NCBI RefSeq assembly: GCF_013184525.1
Contig: NZ_JAAOIZ010000007.1
Location: 1 to 64,000, forward strand
Reading direction: 5' to 3'
DNA length: 64,000 nt
Source of the DNA: Chryseobacterium sp. LAM-KRS1
GTDB lineage: Bacteria > Bacteroidota > Bacteroidia > Flavobacteriales > Weeksellaceae
Below, in pieces: positions 34,562 to 43,652 of this stretch. Numbering within the stretch: position 1 is the first letter of the stretch; each line of letters opens with the position of its first letter. Below the pieces are notes generated by a model that was not told the origin of the DNA, did not search any database, and saw only the letters and a list, made by a program, of their open reading frames with translations. The position numbers were made by a program, and so were the translations under genes.

Positions 34562-37500
34562 ATGATTTATACACATTTTAATAAAGCCATCATCAGGACT
34601 CCGGCATTGCCATTATCATTTTTTAAAAAAATTTTTGAGCCTACTACGGATATCTGGGAAGTCATAAGACAAAATGATCAAATTAGAATAGCAATTCATT
34701 ATGCTTCGCCAGAGTTATCAGAACAAATAAATCTTTACCTGAACAATAAAATTGCAGATTCTAAAAAGAAAGAAAAACTGGAAAAGTCAGTATTGAAATA
34801 TTTATCAAGAATGTCTACCAGATCTACCCCTTTCGGTACCTTTTCGGGAATTTCTGTAGTTGAAGAATCTCATCAACAAAATACCCAGCTATGCATTCCC
34901 AATGCAAACTCAGATTATAATCATGTCAAAGTTAAATTTGATATGGAATTCTTATATCAATTATCTGACTATGTTGAAAAGCAGGAATATGTTTTTCCAT
35001 ATTTAAAATATAAGCCCAATAACTCATTATACAAACTTGGTAATAAATACAGATATGTAGAGGTTAGCTTAGAACAGGGAGGGAAAAGTTATGATTTATC
35101 ATCTGTAGAGTATTCTGAAATTATCGAGGAGCTTTTAAAGTTTTCCAGAGAAGGACGCTACATTCATGAGATGATCGATTTTGATTTAATTAAAGACTAT
35201 TCCTATGAAGAAAGATCATCCTTTATAAAAGAATTAATTAACGCTCAAATCTTCATGTCTGAATTAAAACCTTCTACGACTGGGGAAAGCCATGAAAATA
35301 TTATTATTTCCACGTTAATGAGAATTGATAGTGAATGTCAAGGAAAAAATACTGAAATTCAGAAGCTAAAGAAAAAAATAGAAGATATTTTGAATAAGGT
35401 AGCTACCTTAGATAATCAAAATTTTGAAAATCACACCCAAGAACTGGAAGAGCTATACCAATCTATAAGAAGTATTGGGAATTTATATTTTACAAAAAGT
35501 AAATTATTACAAGCTGATTTAATAAAAGAGCCTAATAACTCATCTTTTGATTCTGAAAACATTAAGATTATATACGAGGCAATGGACGCTTTAACCAGAC
35601 TCAGTTTAAAAGGCAGAGAAAATTCTGAACTAAAAGCCTTTAAAAAGAGTTTTGCTAAGAGATATGAAAACCAATGGGTCCCTGTAGCAGATGCTGTTGA
35701 TATGGAATATGGTATTGGATATGGAGACAAAAGTGGTACCCATAAAAATTATTTGGTTGATGATTTCCAATACACAGCTAGAAATAGATCACCTCTAACA
35801 AAAATTACATGGGACAATAGTTTACACGATTTTTGGAAAGACAAAATACTAGCTGGCTTATCTAATCATTCCAGCGATATAGAGATCACAGAATCTGAAC
35901 TTAAAAAATTTCCTAAAGATGAAAAATCACTTAATGCAACGTTTTGTGTATCAACATCTCTTGTTAGCAATGAGGAAAACAATAAAAAAATATTCTTAAA
36001 ATACGCTGGGGGACCTACAGCCAACTTCCTTATTGGAAGATTTTCAACAATAGATGATCAAATCAAAGATCTTTATCATGACATTGTGGACGCCGAGGAA
36101 AAAATTCATCATGATAAAATTGTTGCTGAGCTCAACCACCTTCCTCAGGATCGATTAGGAAATGTTATGCACAGGGCAAATTCAAGAAAATATGAAATAC
36201 CTTATTTAGTAAATTCAAGTGTAGATCAAGAATATCAGATCCCAATTTCAGATTTGGAAATAAAACTTGTTAATGATGAATTTATATTAAGGTCAAAACA
36301 AAAGAAAAAAGAAGTCTTACCTTATTTAAGTTGTGCTTTAAATTACAAAGCAAAAGGATTACCAATTTTCACCTTTTTAGCCGAACTTCAGGAACTTCAG
36401 GGGACTGGAAGCTATGCATTGGATTTAGGTTTTTTACCCGACTTCTTCGAAAGAATCCCAAGAATAAATTATAAAAACATCATTTTAAGAAAAGCATCCT
36501 GGAAAATACCAAAGTCAGTTATTGAGGCCCTGGAAAATACTTCTTCAGATCACGAATTGTTGGAAACATGGGAAAAGTATACAAAAGAAAAAGGAATTCC
36601 AGCCTTCTTTAGTATCAGTATGTTTGATAATGAAATGATGATTAATTCACATCATGCTACATCTTTGAAAATATTTATTGAAGAAGCTAAAAAACATTCC
36701 GTAATTAATATCCAGGAGTCTATATTGGAAGAATATAAAGCGATCAAAGATACTGACGGAAATGAGTATCATAACGAAATGCTTTACTTTTTCAAAAAAC
36801 AAATTCCGGCTAAGATAAGTTCTAATGATATTTATTGTTCTGAAAAAGAATTCAGTACTCAAAGAAATTATATAATTGGAAGTGATTGGACATATTATAA
36901 TATCTATATGGGATCTAATCAATCTGATAAAGTTTTAACTGATCTAAAGGAAGAACTTGATGTATTAGTAGAGAACAAAAGTATTGACAAGTGGTTTTTT
37001 ATTAGATATAACGATCCAGACTATCATATAAGATTAAGGGTTTTCAGCAATAAACAATCAACAATAGCTCATTTAGCTTTAAATAAAGTATTCAATACCT
37101 TATATGAAGATAAACGAATCATAGATATTTCTCAAAATACTTATAAAAGAGAATTAGAAAGGTATGGGGCGAAAACTATCGAGCCTGTTGAAAGTATATT
37201 CTTTCACGACAGCATGATGTTGACAGAATTGTTAACAGTAATCACTCATAATTATCAAAATCCTGAAGAGATTAAATGGAAAGCGGGAATTTATATTGTA
37301 CACAAATATATAGAAGCATTTAATATTTCTTTGGAAGACGCTTGTCAATATACAAGCAATGTTTGTGATTACTTTACTAACGAATTTTCGTTCAGCAGGG
37401 AAACAATCGTCCAGCTAGATAAGGATTATAATCAAAAGAGAATCTATTATAAGAATCTTATAGATGAAAAGAAAGTAGAAGATATAGAAGAAGGAGAAAT

Positions 37501-37732
37501 ATTGTTTCAAATTATAGATCATTACTTTAGCTTAATAAGAGAAGAAATAATCCTGCATCAGCTTTCTCATGATAAATTAGTAGAAAGTATTATACATATG
37601 AGTGTCAATAGGCTTTTTACTAATAAACAAAGACTATACGAGTTTTCATTATACCATATCCTTAAAAGATATTATAATCAAAAGATCAATCAGAATAAAG
37701 TAAAAAAGCCGGTTGAGATTTTAGCAAAATAA
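34562..37732 (+). CDS. Full-length class I lanthipeptide dehydratase (LanB)
   Basis: This complete LanB of 1056 residues has both halves fused. The glutamylation domain (about 1-750) carries NKAIIRTPALPLSFF, LSRMSTRSTPFGTFSGIS and NHLPQDRLGNVMHRANSRKY. The elimination domain (about 770-1045) carries DWTYYNIYMG, WFFIRYNDPDYHIRLRVF, YKRELERYG and IIHMSVNRLF, keeping the Arg and His residues expected for elimination. It uses glutamyl-tRNA to dehydrate Ser/Thr of the precursor. It starts 4 bases after LanC. The same locus also encodes an independent split LanB on the other strand, and the two differ throughout, so they are not a recent duplication. Confidence 0.94.
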   Translation: MIYTHFNKAIIRTPALPLSFFKKIFEPTTDIWEVIRQNDQIRIAIHYASPELSEQINLYLNNKIADSKKKEKLEKSVLKYLSRMSTRSTPFGTFSGISVVEESHQQNTQLCIPNANSDYNHVKVKFDMEFLYQLSDYVEKQEYVFPYLKYKPNNSLYKLGNKYRYVEVSLEQGGKSYDLSSVEYSEIIEELLKFSREGRYIHEMIDFDLIKDYSYEERSSFIKELINAQIFMSELKPSTTGESHENIIISTLMRIDSECQGKNTEIQKLKKKIEDILNKVATLDNQNFENHTQELEELYQSIRSIGNLYFTKSKLLQADLIKEPNNSSFDSENIKIIYEAMDALTRLSLKGRENSELKAFKKSFAKRYENQWVPVADAVDMEYGIGYGDKSGTHKNYLVDDFQYTARNRSPLTKITWDNSLHDFWKDKILAGLSNHSSDIEITESELKKFPKDEKSLNATFCVSTSLVSNEENNKKIFLKYAGGPTANFLIGRFSTIDDQIKDLYHDIVDAEEKIHHDKIVAELNHLPQDRLGNVMHRANSRKYEIPYLVNSSVDQEYQIPISDLEIKLVNDEFILRSKQKKKEVLPYLSCALNYKAKGLPIFTFLAELQELQGTGSYALDLGFLPDFFERIPRINYKNIILRKASWKIPKSVIEALENTSSDHELLETWEKYTKEKGIPAFFSISMFDNEMMINSHHATSLKIFIEEAKKHSVINIQESILEEYKAIKDTDGNEYHNEMLYFFKKQIPAKISSNDIYCSEKEFSTQRNYIIGSDWTYYNIYMGSNQSDKVLTDLKEELDVLVENKSIDKWFFIRYNDPDYHIRLRVFSNKQSTIAHLALNKVFNTLYEDKRIIDISQNTYKRELERYGAKTIEPVESIFFHDSMMLTELLTVITHNYQNPEEIKWKAGIYIVHKYIEAFNISLEDACQYTSNVCDYFTNEFSFSRETIVQLDKDYNQKRIYYKNLIDEKKVEDIEEGEILFQIIDHYFSLIREEIILHQLSHDKLVESIIHMSVNRLFTNKQRLYEFSLYHILKRYYNQKINQNKVKKPVEILAK

Positions 37733-37811
37733 GGTTTTTAAAGGGAATTACGTCTCTTCTGGTAATACAGCTTAGAAGAATGAATGATGAAATTATCTTT
37801 ATTTATACAAA

Positions 37812-37819
37812 TACTTTTG
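37812..37819 (+). promoter_or_regulatory. -7 element before the erythromycin-esterase-like gene
   Basis: TACTTTTG matches TAnnTTTG exactly, 23 bases before the ATG at 37843. No TTG is seen at the proper distance. It lies inside the longer possible frame that starts at 37780, and so supports the shorter start. Confidence 0.4.
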
Positions 37820-37842
37820 AAATGGAAATAAACAAAAATATT

Positions 37843-39090
37843 ATGCTAAGTAGACTTAAAGTGGTTTATATCCTCCTATTTATATGGATTAATAATTCCA
37901 CTATAAAATCACAGGAATACAAACATACTTCTATAAATATGGAAACAGGGAAAAACCTGAAACAAGTAATAAATGCCTTTGATACAAAAAGTATTATTGG
38001 CTTAGGGGAAGGAACACATGGCACTAAAGAATTTAATGATGTTAGAATAGCATTAATAAAGGAACTTGTCAATAAAGGTTATAAAACAATAATTTTTGAA
38101 AATGCATTCGGCGATACTTATTTCCTTAATCAGGAATTAAATTCTGAAGTTCCTTTGTCTACTGTGATGCAGAATAATCTTTTATCCATATGGCAAACAG
38201 ACGAAGTTAAAAATTTCCTTACATGGATTAGACTTTACAATCAAAAACATTCAGATAAAATTACTTTGTATGGAGCTGATTTTAATTATGTATCTAATGC
38301 AATTAAAATTCTGCAGCAACAACTTGGATCAAATAATGAAGATATAAATAAGGATCTTTTAAGGCTAAAAGAAATTGGAAATATCCAGGATTCTATCTGG
38401 AATAAACAAAATGACAAAAATTTTAAGATTGATATGAATACTCTCATAGAAAATGGGAATGAAGGATATGAACTTACACAAAAAATTGATGCATTTACAA
38501 AGCAAAATACAATGAAATCCTCTAAGTCTTCATTAGAATTAGCCCTTGCCAATTGTACCTACGCTTTTTCAACTTTTTATGCAGCAAAGAAGAAGACAGA
38601 GGAAAAATCAAGAGATGAATTAATGGCAAATATGATTTCAAAAATTCAGGAAGAAAAAAAGAAAGTCATCATATGGGCACATTCTGCGCACATTTCTTTT
38701 CAATTTCCTTATAATGTTACAGATCTAGCTATGGGAGGATACCTAAAGCAACATTACAGTGATAAATATTATGCATTGGGAACTTTAACCGCTAAGGGAA
38801 CGTATAGTGCAACACTTGATAGAATTGACACAAAAAACAATAGTTTTAAATCCTATACCCTTAACCCTATGGTAGAGAAATCATGGGAATATTATTTCTC
38901 CCAAAACAAAGACACTATGTTCTTCATCGATTTACATCAAAACTCTAATCTGAAGAAGCTGCTGAAAATGAAGTTTATTGGTTATGGTCCTGAAAGGGAA
39001 GACTCCTATACTAAAGACGTTAATATTAGTGACTTCTTTGATGGCATTATTTTTATCAAAAACACATCCGCAGCTGTACATACCCTTTAA
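37843..39090 (+). CDS. Exported erythromycin-esterase-like protein
   Basis: This 415-residue protein has a signal peptide (MLSRLKVVYILLFIWINNST). Its mature part matches the erythromycin esterase (EreA/EreB) fold: IIGLGEGTHGTKEFND with the catalytic-type Glu and His, then IIFENAFGD, LYGADFNYV, and KVIIWAHSAHISFQF near residue 290. Family members hydrolyse or rearrange ester bonds; many have unknown substrates. It lies between LanB and the VKOR gene in the RiPP locus. It could be self-protection, a tailoring enzyme or a passenger, and the sequence does not decide. The start at 37843 gives the signal peptide; a longer frame begins at 37780. Confidence 0.82.
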   Translation: MLSRLKVVYILLFIWINNSTIKSQEYKHTSINMETGKNLKQVINAFDTKSIIGLGEGTHGTKEFNDVRIALIKELVNKGYKTIIFENAFGDTYFLNQELNSEVPLSTVMQNNLLSIWQTDEVKNFLTWIRLYNQKHSDKITLYGADFNYVSNAIKILQQQLGSNNEDINKDLLRLKEIGNIQDSIWNKQNDKNFKIDMNTLIENGNEGYELTQKIDAFTKQNTMKSSKSSLELALANCTYAFSTFYAAKKKTEEKSRDELMANMISKIQEEKKKVIIWAHSAHISFQFPYNVTDLAMGGYLKQHYSDKYYALGTLTAKGTYSATLDRIDTKNNSFKSYTLNPMVEKSWEYYFSQNKDTMFFIDLHQNSNLKKLLKMKFIGYGPEREDSYTKDVNISDFFDGIIFIKNTSAAVHTL

Positions 39091-39277
39091 AATATGTCAC
39101 CTTGCAAAAATTCAGCAAATCTCAATTTTAGCATATATAAATGATTAACAATAATTTACTAAATCTCTATTAACACATAACAAGCAACGAAATTTAAAAA
39201 TCAGTCTTAAGTCACCTATAAAGGAAGAAATATTTGTTTTATTAAAACATCTTTGTATTTTAGATAAAAAAATTAAC

Positions 39278-40783
39278 ATGACCTTAGATAAACTAATCAA
39301 CTACTTAAAACTTGATAAGCAGGAGTTCATTTTCCAGTTTAATTCGCATCCCAATTATCCTTCAGCACTTGCTTTTAGTGATACGCTCAACTTTTTGGGT
39401 GTAAGAAATGATGCTTATGAATTGGATAAAGAATATTGGGATGAACTTCCTGAAGAATTTATTGCAATTGTAGATAATTCTTTCTCTTTGGTTAAGAAAA
39501 CGGGAACTCAATATTCCGTTTATTCTGATAAATCAAAGACATTAAATAAAGATGAACTTCACAAAAATGCGACCAATTTTGTTTTGTTATTTGAGAAAAC
39601 AGAAAATGCAGAACAAAAAATATCAAATTACAAACCTTTTATATATGCAATTCTTGCCGTAATCCTTTTATATTCCATTCTGAATTTTTCATGGTTTGAA
39701 ATCCTCTTTAATTTCTTATCATTAGTGGGAGTCTATATTTCACTGGAAATTTTTAATCAAAAATTTGGGAATACATCAGCAGTAATTGGTAGCATTTGTG
39801 GTGATACATCAGCAAATCAGATTAAGAATTCTTGTAATAAAATTATTAATGAAGATAAAACAAGTATTCTGGGATTGAAATTTTCTGATTTCTCTTTAAT
39901 CTATTTTGTTGGAATTACAGTATTGGGATTATTTTTGCCTGCAACAAGTTATGTAATAAAGGGCTTTACCATTGTTTCCCTTATTGCCATTGGTTATTCA
40001 CTATATGTTCAGGCTTTTGTAGAAAAAACTTTTTGTAGAGTTTGCCTATTAATCATTTCAGTTCTTGTAGCACAACTTATTTTAACATTATTCTTTTTTG
40101 AAAACTCTTATTTCAATGCAAATATTGCCATTTTAAGCATATTATTATGGGGAATTACTTTTTTTGCGGTTTCTTATTTCAATACTTTGCTTACAGATAA
40201 GGAATCTCTTCAAAAGTCGAATGCAAAAAATTTAAGATTTAAAAGAAATTATGATCTGTTTAAAAGAGAGCTTTTAGATAAGGAAAAAATTACTTTCAGT
40301 GATAACGAAACTTTTTCACTGGGAAATAAAGATGCAAAAATCCATATTTTAGTGGTTTCAAATCCTTATTGTGGTTTTTGCAAGGGTGCACATGAAATTT
40401 TAGAAAGTCTTTTAAAAAAATATCCGAATGAAATTTCTGCCCAGATAAGATTCAATTATTTTGCAGAAAAATCCAACGAAAAAGCAACAGGCCTCCTATC
40501 AGATTTTATGAGTATCTATAAGAACAAGCATGAAAGTGAGTTTTTAAAAATAGTAGAAACCTGGTTTGAAAATAAAGATGAAAAACAAATCAGAGATCTG
40601 GCAGGTACTAATGGCCAATTAGAGGATCTTAATTCATTAAACGAGATGTCAAAAGAAAATCTAAATGCGGGATTAAGCTTTACTCCTATTTTAATTATTA
40701 ACGGATTTCAGTTTCCTGACAAATATGATCGTGAGGATATTCATTATTTCATTGATGAATTAATTGAGGATGATGAAATTTAA
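39278..40783 (+). CDS. C39-like/VKOR/thioredoxin membrane protein
   Basis: This is a 501-residue membrane oxidoreductase. Residues 1-110 look like a C39 peptidase-type domain that lacks the catalytic Cys (a Phe-Asn stretch occurs where the Cys motif would be). Residues 115-300 are a vitamin K epoxide reductase (VKOR) unit with five or six membrane segments, loop cysteines Cys174 and Cys186, and the CxxC pair Cys253/Cys256. The C-terminal part (about 330-501) is a DsbA-like thioredoxin domain with CGFC at Cys365/Cys368 and a cis-Pro motif SFTPILIINGF. VKOR-thioredoxin proteins make disulfide bonds in exported proteins using quinone. It sits next to the exporter and a six-Cys peptide, which is its likely substrate. 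Confidence 0.9.
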   Translation: MTLDKLINYLKLDKQEFIFQFNSHPNYPSALAFSDTLNFLGVRNDAYELDKEYWDELPEEFIAIVDNSFSLVKKTGTQYSVYSDKSKTLNKDELHKNATNFVLLFEKTENAEQKISNYKPFIYAILAVILLYSILNFSWFEILFNFLSLVGVYISLEIFNQKFGNTSAVIGSICGDTSANQIKNSCNKIINEDKTSILGLKFSDFSLIYFVGITVLGLFLPATSYVIKGFTIVSLIAIGYSLYVQAFVEKTFCRVCLLIISVLVAQLILTLFFFENSYFNANIAILSILLWGITFFAVSYFNTLLTDKESLQKSNAKNLRFKRNYDLFKRELLDKEKITFSDNETFSLGNKDAKIHILVVSNPYCGFCKGAHEILESLLKKYPNEISAQIRFNYFAEKSNEKATGLLSDFMSIYKNKHESEFLKIVETWFENKDEKQIRDLAGTNGQLEDLNSLNEMSKENLNAGLSFTPILIINGFQFPDKYDREDIHYFIDELIEDDEI

Positions 40784-40882
40784 AATAATTACAATAATTT
40801 AACAAATTTCACTAATTTAGGAAAAAAATAACCATCATTATACAAGTCATCACAGTGCTTACACTGATCGAAAACTAATAGC

Positions 40883-41056
40883 ATGAAAAACATACCACTT
40901 TTTTCACATCAGAATCCTAAAAGCATTCAAATAGAATCTTTAATCAGCAGACCATTATCCAACGGAAGACTTGTGTTATATTCTGATTATTGTCCTTCAG
41001 AAATTTGCAGGGTAATAATGTCCAAAAGATGTTTACTGATGGACGGCAATTACTAG
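40883..41056 (+). CDS. Unrecognised 57-residue ORF, candidate RiPP-locus peptide
   Basis: This short frame of 57 codons starts MKNIPLFSHQ and has three Cys near its C-terminus (SDYCPSEICRV and SKRCLLM). It has no double-glycine leader, signal peptide or membrane segment. It fills an otherwise empty 353-base gap between the VKOR-thioredoxin gene and the exporter gene and is followed by a strong hairpin (41090-41120), the same layout as the six-Cys peptide at 43378. This context is the main argument for it being real. A short A+T-rich gap can contain such frames by chance, and no promoter is seen. Confidence 0.4.
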   Translation: MKNIPLFSHQNPKSIQIESLISRPLSNGRLVLYSDYCPSEICRVIMSKRCLLMDGNY

Positions 41057-41089
41057 AAATAATGACAATTAGTATAAAAAATATTAATA

Positions 41090-41120
41090 AAAAATGTCGT
41101 CAAAATATGACGGCATTTTT
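41090..41120 (+). terminator. Hairpin terminator before the exporter gene
   Basis: Two 13-base arms (41090-41102 and 41108-41120) pair with a single G-T wobble around a 5-base loop and end in a T run. It lies 33 bases past the 57-residue ORF and 15 bases before the exporter start. Transcription of the exporter then needs read-through or a promoter that was not identified. Confidence 0.75.
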
Positions 41121-41135
41121 AAATGATTTTGAATT

Positions 41136-43328
41136 TTGAAGAAATTTCCTTTTTACAGGCAACCTGACGCTAAAGACTGTGGTCCTACATGTCTTAGAAT
41201 AGTCAGCAAACATTATGGTAAAAGTATATCGTTACAACAAATCCGCAGCCTTTCTGAAACTACACGTGAAGGAAGTAGTTTATTAGGGCTGAGTGATGCT
41301 GCTGAGGATTTAGGATTCCGTTCATTAGGAGTTCAGGTGGACTTTAATACTTTTGTTGAAGAAGTTCCTTTTCCATGTATAGTACATTGGAATAAGAATC
41401 ACTTCGTCGTAGTCTATAAAGTTGATAAAAATAATAAAGTATATATTTCTGATCCAAGTTATGGACTCATCACCTACAATAAAGACGAGTTTATCAAATT
41501 ATGGATTGGTGAAAATGCCACTGAAAATACAGAGGAAGGAATTGTTCTTATCCTGGAAACAACTCCAGCTTTCTTTCAAACAGAATTTGATGATCAGGAA
41601 AGTAAGGCTAGTTTTTCCTTTCTTTCTAAATATTTATTTAAATATAAGTCTTTGGTTATTCAGCTTGCTGTAGGATTATTGGCAGGAAGTTTATTATCCC
41701 TTTTATTCCCTTTTCTTACTCAGAGTATCGTAGATGTGGGAATACAAAACCAGGATCTGCATTTTATTTACCTGGTCTTACTTGCACAAATCATGCTTTT
41801 TATAGGAAGGATGGGAATTGAAGTTATTCGAAGCTGGATTTTACTTCACCTTTCTGCAAGAATCAACATCTCTATTATTTCGGATTTCTTTATCAAACTT
41901 ATGAAACTCCCTATCAGTTTCTTTGATACAAGAATGACAGGAGATATTATGCAGAGAATTAATGACCATCATCGAATTGAGCAGCTTCTGACCAATTCAT
42001 CACTTAACACGTTATTTTCACTTGTTAACCTAATTATCTTCAGTATAGTATTACTTCTTTATGATTACAGACTGTTTATTGTTTACCTCGTGGGAGCTAT
42101 CTTATATATCGGATGGATCACATTCTTTTTAGGCAAAAGAAAAGAGCTGGATTATAAAAGATTTTCCCAGGTTTCTCAGGAACAAAGTAAAGTTATCGAA
42201 CTGATCAATGGAATGCAGGAGATAAAAATGCATAATGCAGAGAAACAGAAACGTTGGGATTGGGAATTTCTTCAGGTTAAGCTGTTTAAAATCAGGATCA
42301 AATCTCTTTCTTTAGAACAATGGCAATCTGTAGGAGGTAACTTTATTAATCAGATGAAGGATATTCTGGTAAGCTTTCTTTCCGCTAAACTGGTTTTAGA
42401 TGGAAACCTCACGTTAGGGATGATGCTTTCTGTACAGTATATCATAGGCCAGCTTAACAGTCCTCTTTTACAGCTCATTGATTTTATCAAACAAACCCAG
42501 GATGCTAAAATTTCCCTTGAAAGACTAGGAGAAATACATGATAAAGAGGACGAAGAGAATAAAGATGAACAATATGTTTCAGACCTTCCTCAAAAGGATA
42601 TTGACATAGAAAATCTTTCATTCAGATATATAGGCTCGGATTCTTATGTGTTTGAAAATCTTAATCTGAGTATTCCATATCAAAAAACAACAGCAATTGT
42701 GGGAGCCAGTGGAAGCGGTAAAACAACTTTGCTCAAACTGTTAATGAAATTTTATGAACCCAATCAGGGAGATATTAAAATTGGTAACACAAAACTAACA
42801 AATGTTTCACCCAGATTCTGGAGGGATCATTGTGGTGTTGTTATGCAAGAAGGCTATATCTTCAATGATACCATTGCTAATAATATCGCGATAGGTGAAG
42901 ATCATATTGATAAAAAGAAGCTACGGAAAGCAGTAGAAATAGCGAATATAAAAGAGTTTATTGAAGAACTTCCACTAAGCTATAATACCAAAATAGGAAA
43001 TGAAGGTGTGGGCGTAAGTGGTGGACAAAAGCAAAGGCTCTTCATCGCAAGGGCAGTTTATAAATCCCCGGAATACATTTTCTTTGATGAAGCAACTTCC
43101 GCATTGGATGCAAACAATGAAAAAGTAATTATGGAAAATCTTGAACAGTTTTTCAAAGGTAAAACAGCCATTGTCATTGCTCATAGACTCTCCACCGTAA
43201 AGCATGCAGATAAGATTATTGTTTTAGATAAAGGAAAGGTAGTGGAAGAAGGAAGCCATACTGAGCTTGTTTCTCTGAAGGGGGAATATTACAGACTCGT
43301 AAAAAATCAGCTTGAATTAGGAAATTAA
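41136..43328 (+). CDS. Peptidase-containing ABC exporter (C39-MsbA type)
   Basis: This exporter of 730 residues cleaves double-glycine leaders and exports the peptide. The N-terminal C39 peptidase (about 1-140) has the catalytic Cys15 in KDCGPTCLR, with His in HWNKNHFVVV and Asp in ISDPSYG. The membrane domain covers about 165-450. The ATPase has Walker A GASGSGKTT (about residue 525), signature VSGGQKQRL, Walker B FFDEATSALD and the switch His in IAHRLST. The start is TTG at 41136, which gives the family-typical beginning MKKFPFYRQPDAKDCGPTC. With the HlyD protein at 43653 it forms a type I secretion-like exporter for the locus peptides. Confidence 0.95.
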   Translation: MKKFPFYRQPDAKDCGPTCLRIVSKHYGKSISLQQIRSLSETTREGSSLLGLSDAAEDLGFRSLGVQVDFNTFVEEVPFPCIVHWNKNHFVVVYKVDKNNKVYISDPSYGLITYNKDEFIKLWIGENATENTEEGIVLILETTPAFFQTEFDDQESKASFSFLSKYLFKYKSLVIQLAVGLLAGSLLSLLFPFLTQSIVDVGIQNQDLHFIYLVLLAQIMLFIGRMGIEVIRSWILLHLSARINISIISDFFIKLMKLPISFFDTRMTGDIMQRINDHHRIEQLLTNSSLNTLFSLVNLIIFSIVLLLYDYRLFIVYLVGAILYIGWITFFLGKRKELDYKRFSQVSQEQSKVIELINGMQEIKMHNAEKQKRWDWEFLQVKLFKIRIKSLSLEQWQSVGGNFINQMKDILVSFLSAKLVLDGNLTLGMMLSVQYIIGQLNSPLLQLIDFIKQTQDAKISLERLGEIHDKEDEENKDEQYVSDLPQKDIDIENLSFRYIGSDSYVFENLNLSIPYQKTTAIVGASGSGKTTLLKLLMKFYEPNQGDIKIGNTKLTNVSPRFWRDHCGVVMQEGYIFNDTIANNIAIGEDHIDKKKLRKAVEIANIKEFIEELPLSYNTKIGNEGVGVSGGQKQRLFIARAVYKSPEYIFFDEATSALDANNEKVIMENLEQFFKGKTAIVIAHRLSTVKHADKIIVLDKGKVVEEGSHTELVSLKGEYYRLVKNQLELGN

Positions 43329-43377
43329 TCTGTGTTTTTTATTAACTTCACTATACTAATCCCATAAAATATTAATT

Positions 43378-43581
43378 ATGAACAATTTAAAAAAAATCAA
43401 AAGACAAGTTTTAAAAGAAGTAAATGGTGCAGGCCCAATTCCTGCATACCCATGCAATTGTTTTTGCATTATAGGAAATGATAAAGTGTGGAATGCATGC
43501 AACAGATATTGCCCGGGAGGAGTAATTCCAGGTGTTGAAATGGGAAATGATCCCAAATGTGATTATAATTTACCCCTATAA
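43378..43581 (+). CDS. Bacteriocin-like peptide with six cysteines and no Ser/Thr
   Basis: This 67-residue peptide has a short Lys-rich leader LKKIKRQVLKEVNGAG (residues 4-19) resembling double-glycine leaders cleaved by C39 peptidases; the site is Gly-Ala-Gly. The mature part has Cys26, Cys28, Cys30, Cys41, Cys45 and Cys61 in the pattern CxCxC-x10-CxxxC-x15-C, and many Pro, Gly and Asn. It contains no Ser or Thr, so LanB cannot act on it. Disulfide bonds, made by the VKOR-thioredoxin protein upstream, are the likely modification. Small peptides of this general form accompany C39 exporters in Chryseobacterium, by recollection. It lies 49 bases after the exporter and is followed by a terminator. 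Confidence 0.8.
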   Translation: MNNLKKIKRQVLKEVNGAGPIPAYPCNCFCIIGNDKVWNACNRYCPGGVIPGVEMGNDPKCDYNLPL

Positions 43582-43606
43582 TTTTTAGCATTATAGAGAT
43601 TAAAGC

Positions 43607-43629
43607 AAAATCCTCTATTTGAGGATTTT
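43607..43629 (+). terminator. Terminator between the six-Cys peptide and the HlyD gene
   Basis: A 9-bp stem (43607-43615 with 43621-43629) with a TATTT loop ends in T residues, 25 bases past the peptide stop codon. It should favour a short peptide-ending transcript and lower expression of HlyD. Confidence 0.7.
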
Positions 43630-43652
43630 TATTTTCAATTGTTTATTTTAAT

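Noticed and set aside
40853..40866. CAGTG...CACTG hairpin before the 57-residue ORF
   Set aside because: A 5-bp stem is too weak to be called as a terminator or regulatory RNA.
28313..41136. Grasp-with-spasm or other ATP-grasp or radical-SAM RiPP system
   Set aside because: No ATP-grasp ligase or radical SAM (SPASM) enzyme is present; the modification enzymes are LanB and LanC.
43378..43581. The six-Cys peptide read as a third lanthipeptide precursor
   Set aside because: It contains no Ser or Thr, so dehydration by LanB and lanthionine formation are impossible; kept instead as a disulfide-type candidate.
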